Source: Hyphomicrobiales bacterium
Lineage (GTDB): Bacteria; Pseudomonadota; Alphaproteobacteria; Rhizobiales; Beijerinckiaceae
Reading direction: 5' to 3'
Assembly (NCBI GenBank): GCA_019075865.1
Contig: JAGXAN010000001.1
Location: forward strand, 62,001 to 126,000
Length of the DNA: 64,000 nucleotides
In this document: one piece after another, positions 61,117-64,000 of the stretch
How positions within the stretch are numbered: the first letter of the stretch is position 1
Layout of the letters: each line of letters starts with the position of its first letter
Program-made: the position numbers and the translations under genes
Notes under the pieces: generated by a model
What the model was told of the DNA's origin: nothing
Seen by the model: only the letters and a program-made list of their open reading frames with translations
The model's database searches: none

Positions 61117-63036
61117 ATGAATCCGAATTATCGGCACTATGCCCTCTGGGTCGTGATCTTTTTTCTGGCCGTAGCCCTGTTCGTCCTGTTTCAGAAGCCC
61201 GGTCAGAGCGAAGCATCCAGCCAGATGATTTATTCGCAATTTTCCAGCGAGCTTTCGCAGGGCCATGTCCGCGACGTCGTGATTGCCGGCCATGAATTGT
61301 CGGGCCATCTCAATTCCGGCACGGCCTTCACCACCTATGCCCCGACGGATCCGGGCCTGGTGGATAAATTGCTCGCCAAGGGCGTGAGCACCAAGGCCGA
61401 GCATCCCAATTCCGGCAGCTCCTGGCTCGCCGCGCTCATCATGAATGGTCTGCCCCTGATTGCCATGATCGGTATTCTGGTTTTCATGTCGCGCCAGATG
61501 CAGGGCGGGGCTGGCAAGGCGATGGGCTTTGGCAAATCCAAGGCCAAGCTTCTCACCGAGGCGCATGGCCGAGTGACGTTTAACGATGTCGCGGGCGTGG
61601 ACGAAGCCAAGGAAGACCTCGAAGAGATCGTTGAATTCCTGCGCGATCCGCAGAAATTCCAGCGTCTGGGCGGTAAAATTCCGCGCGGTGTGCTGCTGGT
61701 TGGCCCTCCTGGCACCGGCAAGACCTTGCTGGCGCGCGCCATTGCCGGCGAGGCCAATGTGCCTTTCTTCACCATCTCAGGTTCTGATTTCGTCGAAATG
61801 TTTGTCGGCGTAGGTGCCAGCCGTGTCCGCGACATGTTCGAGCAGGCCAAGAAAAACGCGCCCTGCATCATTTTCATCGATGAAATCGACGCGGTCGGCC
61901 GTCATCGCGGCGCTGGCCTTGGCGGTGGCAACGATGAACGCGAGCAGACCCTCAACCAGTTGCTGGTGGAGATGGACGGCTTCGAAACCAATGAAGGCAT
62001 CATCCTGATTGCCGCCACCAACCGGCCGGATGTGCTCGACCCCGCCTTGCTGCGTCCCGGCCGTTTTGATCGCCAGATCGTCGTTCCCAATCCTGATGTC
62101 ATCGGCCGCGAGAAGATTTTGCGTGTGCATGCGCGCAAGGTGCCGTTGTCGCCGGATGTCGATCTCAAGATCGTCGCCCGTGGCACGCCCGGTTTTTCCG
62201 GCGCGGATTTGATGAACCTTGTCAACGAGGCGGCCCTGCTCGCCGCGCGTCGCGGCAAGCGCATTGTCACCATGTCCGAATTTGAAAGTGCCAAGGACAA
62301 GGTGATGATGGGTGCCGAGCGCAAGTCCATTGCCATGTCGCAGGATGAGAAGCTGACCACCGCTTACCACGAGGGTGGCCATGCGCTGGTCGCCCTGAGC
62401 GTCCCCGGTGCCGATCCTGTGCACAAGGCAACGATCATCCCGCGCGGTCGCGCGCTGGGCATGGTGATGCAATTGCCCGAAGGCGATCGCTATTCCATGA
62501 ACTACCAGCAGATGACCTCGCGCCTCGCCATTATTATGGCTGGACGCGTGGCCGAAGAGCAGGTGTTTGGCAAGGATCGCGTAACTTCCGGCGCATCGGG
62601 CGACATCCAGCAGGCGACCCAACTCGCCCGCTCGATGGTCACCCGCTGGGGATTCTCGAAAGAGCTCGGCATGGTCATGCATGGCGAGAGTCAGGACGAG
62701 GTTTTCCTCGGCTACCAGATCGGTCGCCAACCCACGACTTCCGAGGCAACGGCCCGCAAGATCGATGATGAGGTCAAGCGCCTGATCGAGGAGGGCTATG
62801 TTGAGGCCACCCGCATCATCGTCGAGCGTCGCGGCGATCTCGAAATCCTGGCGCAGGGTTTGCTGGAATACGAAACCCTTTCGGGAAGCGAAATTCTGGA
62901 CCTGTTCCAGGGCAAGCCGCCGGTACGTGATTCGGGCGACAGCTCCAATCCCCCGCGCAGCGGAACCACGGTTCCCTCGGTTGGCCGCGGCCGCCCGAAG
63001 CCCGAATCCGGGCTGGAACCCCAACCGCTCGGTTAG
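61117..63036 (+). CDS. ftsH: ATP-dependent zinc metalloprotease FtsH
   Basis: The 639-residue membrane protease has two N-terminal helices (about 7-25 and 107-125) around a periplasmic domain, an AAA module with [22 protein letters not shown] near residue 195, [15 protein letters not shown], and [19 protein letters not shown] as the second region of homology. The protease part carries the zinc site HEGGH at H418-H422. The C-terminus is Pro/Gly/Ser-rich. It degrades unassembled membrane and regulatory proteins such as RpoH and LpxC in other bacteria. glmM follows, as in most Alphaproteobacteria. Confidence 0.97.
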   Translation: MNPNYRHYALWVVIFFLAVALFVLFQKPGQSEASSQMIYSQFSSELSQGHVRDVVIAGHELSGHLNSGTAFTTYAPTDPGLVDKLLAKGVSTKAEHPNSGSSWLAALIMNGLPLIAMIGILVFMSRQMQGGAGKAMGFGKSKAKLLTEAHGRVTFNDVAGVDEAKEDLEEIVEFLRDPQKFQRLGGKIPRGVLLVGPPGTGKTLLARAIAGEANVPFFTISGSDFVEMFVGVGASRVRDMFEQAKKNAPCIIFIDEIDAVGRHRGAGLGGGNDEREQTLNQLLVEMDGFETNEGIILIAATNRPDVLDPALLRPGRFDRQIVVPNPDVIGREKILRVHARKVPLSPDVDLKIVARGTPGFSGADLMNLVNEAALLAARRGKRIVTMSEFESAKDKVMMGAERKSIAMSQDEKLTTAYHEGGHALVALSVPGADPVHKATIIPRGRALGMVMQLPEGDRYSMNYQQMTSRLAIIMAGRVAEEQVFGKDRVTSGASGDIQQATQLARSMVTRWGFSKELGMVMHGESQDEVFLGYQIGRQPTTSEATARKIDDEVKRLIEEGYVEATRIIVERRGDLEILAQGLLEYETLSGSEILDLFQGKPPVRDSGDSSNPPRSGTTVPSVGRGRPKPESGLEPQPLG

Positions 63037-63057
63037 GTCAATTTCCAGACATTTCAT

Positions 63058-63094
63058 AGCCCGCCGCAGTCCAATTCTGCGGCGGGCTTTTTTT
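63058..63094 (+). terminator. Rho-independent terminator of ftsH
   Basis: GCCCGCCGCAG (63059-63069) and CTGCGGCGGGC (63077-63087) form a perfect 11-bp stem with a 7-base loop and a run of seven Ts. It separates ftsH from glmM. Confidence 0.92.
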
Positions 63095-63186
63095 AAGCTT
63101 ATCGTCAGGCGCCGCCAGCAATCTTGCCCCAGATTGGCGATTTGTCCCAATTCATGTATCTTGCCGCAAACGTCGCAATGACTGAA

Positions 63187-63222
63187 GCAATCCAGATTGC
63201 GATCCAAATTGCAATCCAAATT
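63187..63222 (+). repeat. Three 12-bp tandem repeats upstream of glmM
   Basis: GCAATCCAGATT, GCGATCCAAATT and GCAATCCAAATT follow each other without gaps and end 10 bases before the glmM ATG, overlapping the leader and ribosome-site region. Confidence 0.85.
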
Positions 63223-63232
63223 GAGAGTGTCG

Positions 63233-64000
63233 ATGGCCCATAAATATTTTGGAACCGATGGTATCCGTGGACTTGCCAATCGGGTGATTACGCCGGAATT
63301 GGCGCTCAAGGTTGGCCAGGCTGCGGGTCTGGCCTTTCAGCGCGGCGATCATCGCCACCGCGTCGTCATTGGCAAGGATACCCGGCTGTCGGGATATATG
63401 ATCGAATATGCGCTTGTTTCGGGTTTTACCTCGGTTGGCATGGACGTGCTTTTGCTGGGCCCCATCCCGACGCCGGCGGTAGCCATGCTGACCCGCTCGA
63501 TGCGCGCGGATCTGGGGGTGATGATTTCCGCCTCCCATAATGCGTTCGAAGACAATGGCATCAAGCTGTTTGGCCCGGATGGTTACAAGCTTTCCGACCA
63601 GATCGAGGGCGAAATCGAGGCGTTGCTGTCGCAGGATTTGAGTCCGCAACTGGCACTCAGCCGGGGCCTTGGCCGCGCCAAGCGCATCGAGAGCGTCCAC
63701 GCGCGCTACATTGAGTTTGCCAAGCGCACCCTGCCGCGCAACATTTCGCTGGAGGGACTGCGCATCGTCGTCGATTGCGCCAATGGTGCGGCTTACAAAG
63801 TGGCACCCGAAGCGCTTTGGGAACTGGGTGCCGAGGTCATTACCATTGGCGTTGAACCGGACGGCTTCAACATTAACCACAAGGTCGGCTCCACCGCGCC
63901 GCAGGCGATTTGTGACAAGGTCCGCGAAGTGCGCGCCGATATTGGCATCGCGCTGGATGGCGACGCCGACCGTTTGCTGATCGTTGACGAGCGCGGCGGG
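63233..64000 (+). CDS. glmM: Phosphoglucosamine mutase (3' end outside window)
   Basis: The first 256 residues are present. The start [43 protein letters not shown] and the phosphoserine loop [12 protein letters not shown] (S101) identify GlmM; the metal loop [14 protein letters not shown] is at the window end. It converts glucosamine-6-phosphate to glucosamine-1-phosphate for peptidoglycan and LPS. It follows the ftsH terminator and so needs its own promoter, near or within the repeat-bearing leader. Confidence 0.95.
   Translation, partial: MAHKYFGTDGIRGLANRVITPELALKVGQAAGLAFQRGDHRHRVVIGKDTRLSGYMIEYALVSGFTSVGMDVLLLGPIPTPAVAMLTRSMRADLGVMISASHNAFEDNGIKLFGPDGYKLSDQIEGEIEALLSQDLSPQLALSRGLGRAKRIESVHARYIEFAKRTLPRNISLEGLRIVVDCANGAAYKVAPEALWELGAEVITIGVEPDGFNINHKVGSTAPQAICDKVREVRADIGIALDGDADRLLIVDERGG

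Noticed and set aside
61777-63309. 510-codon open frame on the minus strand over ftsH
   Set aside because: Antisense to ftsH with no recognisable domain; the FtsH frame has every family motif.

Overview
The window reads as a chromosomal segment of an alphaproteobacterium with moderately high GC, dense packing and many ATGA/GTGA gene overlaps. Support for this comes from gene pairs typical of the class (membrane cytochrome c / kdsB / pheA; TIGR02300 gene / aroA / cmk; ubiE-ubiB; ftsH-glmM), a yejBEF-type importer, a SigF-NrsF pair with a Caulobacter-type promoter, a ROSE-type RNA thermometer and a CtrA-type TTAA-N7-TTAA box. I cannot fix the order or genus. I see no rRNA, tRNA, CRISPR array, prophage or insertion sequence.

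Layout. 1-7.3 kb: end of a fused LivM-LivG gene, livF, then yejB-yejE-(PIN gene)-yejF-deoB. 7.4-11.1 kb: DUF1993 protein, RidA, mutS. 11.1-18.9 kb: argG, a PAP2 phosphatase, a chromene-isomerase-like DsbA-fold protein, a ThiF/MoeB protein, cytochrome c, kdsB, pheA, trpF, trpB. 18.9-23.1 kb: an orphan outer-membrane-type barrel, upp, TIGR02300 zinc-ribbon protein, aroA, cmk. 23.1-27.1 kb (minus strand): a six-gene translationally coupled operon bufA-bufB-bufC-doxX-sigF-nrsF behind an exact GTAACC-N16-CGAA promoter. This is a bufferin (copper-binding modified peptide) system that carries its own sigma/anti-sigma switch. 27.3-32.9 kb: SPFH protein, then an idonate/gluconate-type sugar acid cluster (idnD, MFS carrier, enolase-superfamily enzyme, idnO).

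33-39 kb is an accessory redox/copper stretch: a DoxX-like membrane protein whose mature form would begin with His, a cupredoxin, a GGDEF-EAL receptor, a 53-residue membrane protein and a MauG-like di-haem protein. 39-47 kb: alpha/beta hydrolase, then a beta-oxidation operon (FadJ-type enzyme, thiolase, SDR, acyl-CoA ligase) and an acyltransferase. 47-52 kb: hsp20 with RNA thermometer, an LpoA-like lipoprotein, rsmI, yraN, DUF192, trmD. 52-58.5 kb: Sel1 protein, ThiE-like protein, two tandem glycosyltransferases, rfbF-rfbG and an rfbC-like epimerase (CDP-6-deoxyhexose for a surface glycan), and a 63-residue membrane protein. 58.5-64 kb: ubiB, ubiE, ftsH and the start of glmM.

The bufferin operon is the most interesting system. 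Peptide, maturase, partner, membrane protein, sigma factor and anti-sigma factor sit in one transcript, so induction would feed back positively. Its NrsF appears to lack the second of two conserved cysteines. All function statements rest on motif recognition from the sequence; no database search was run.
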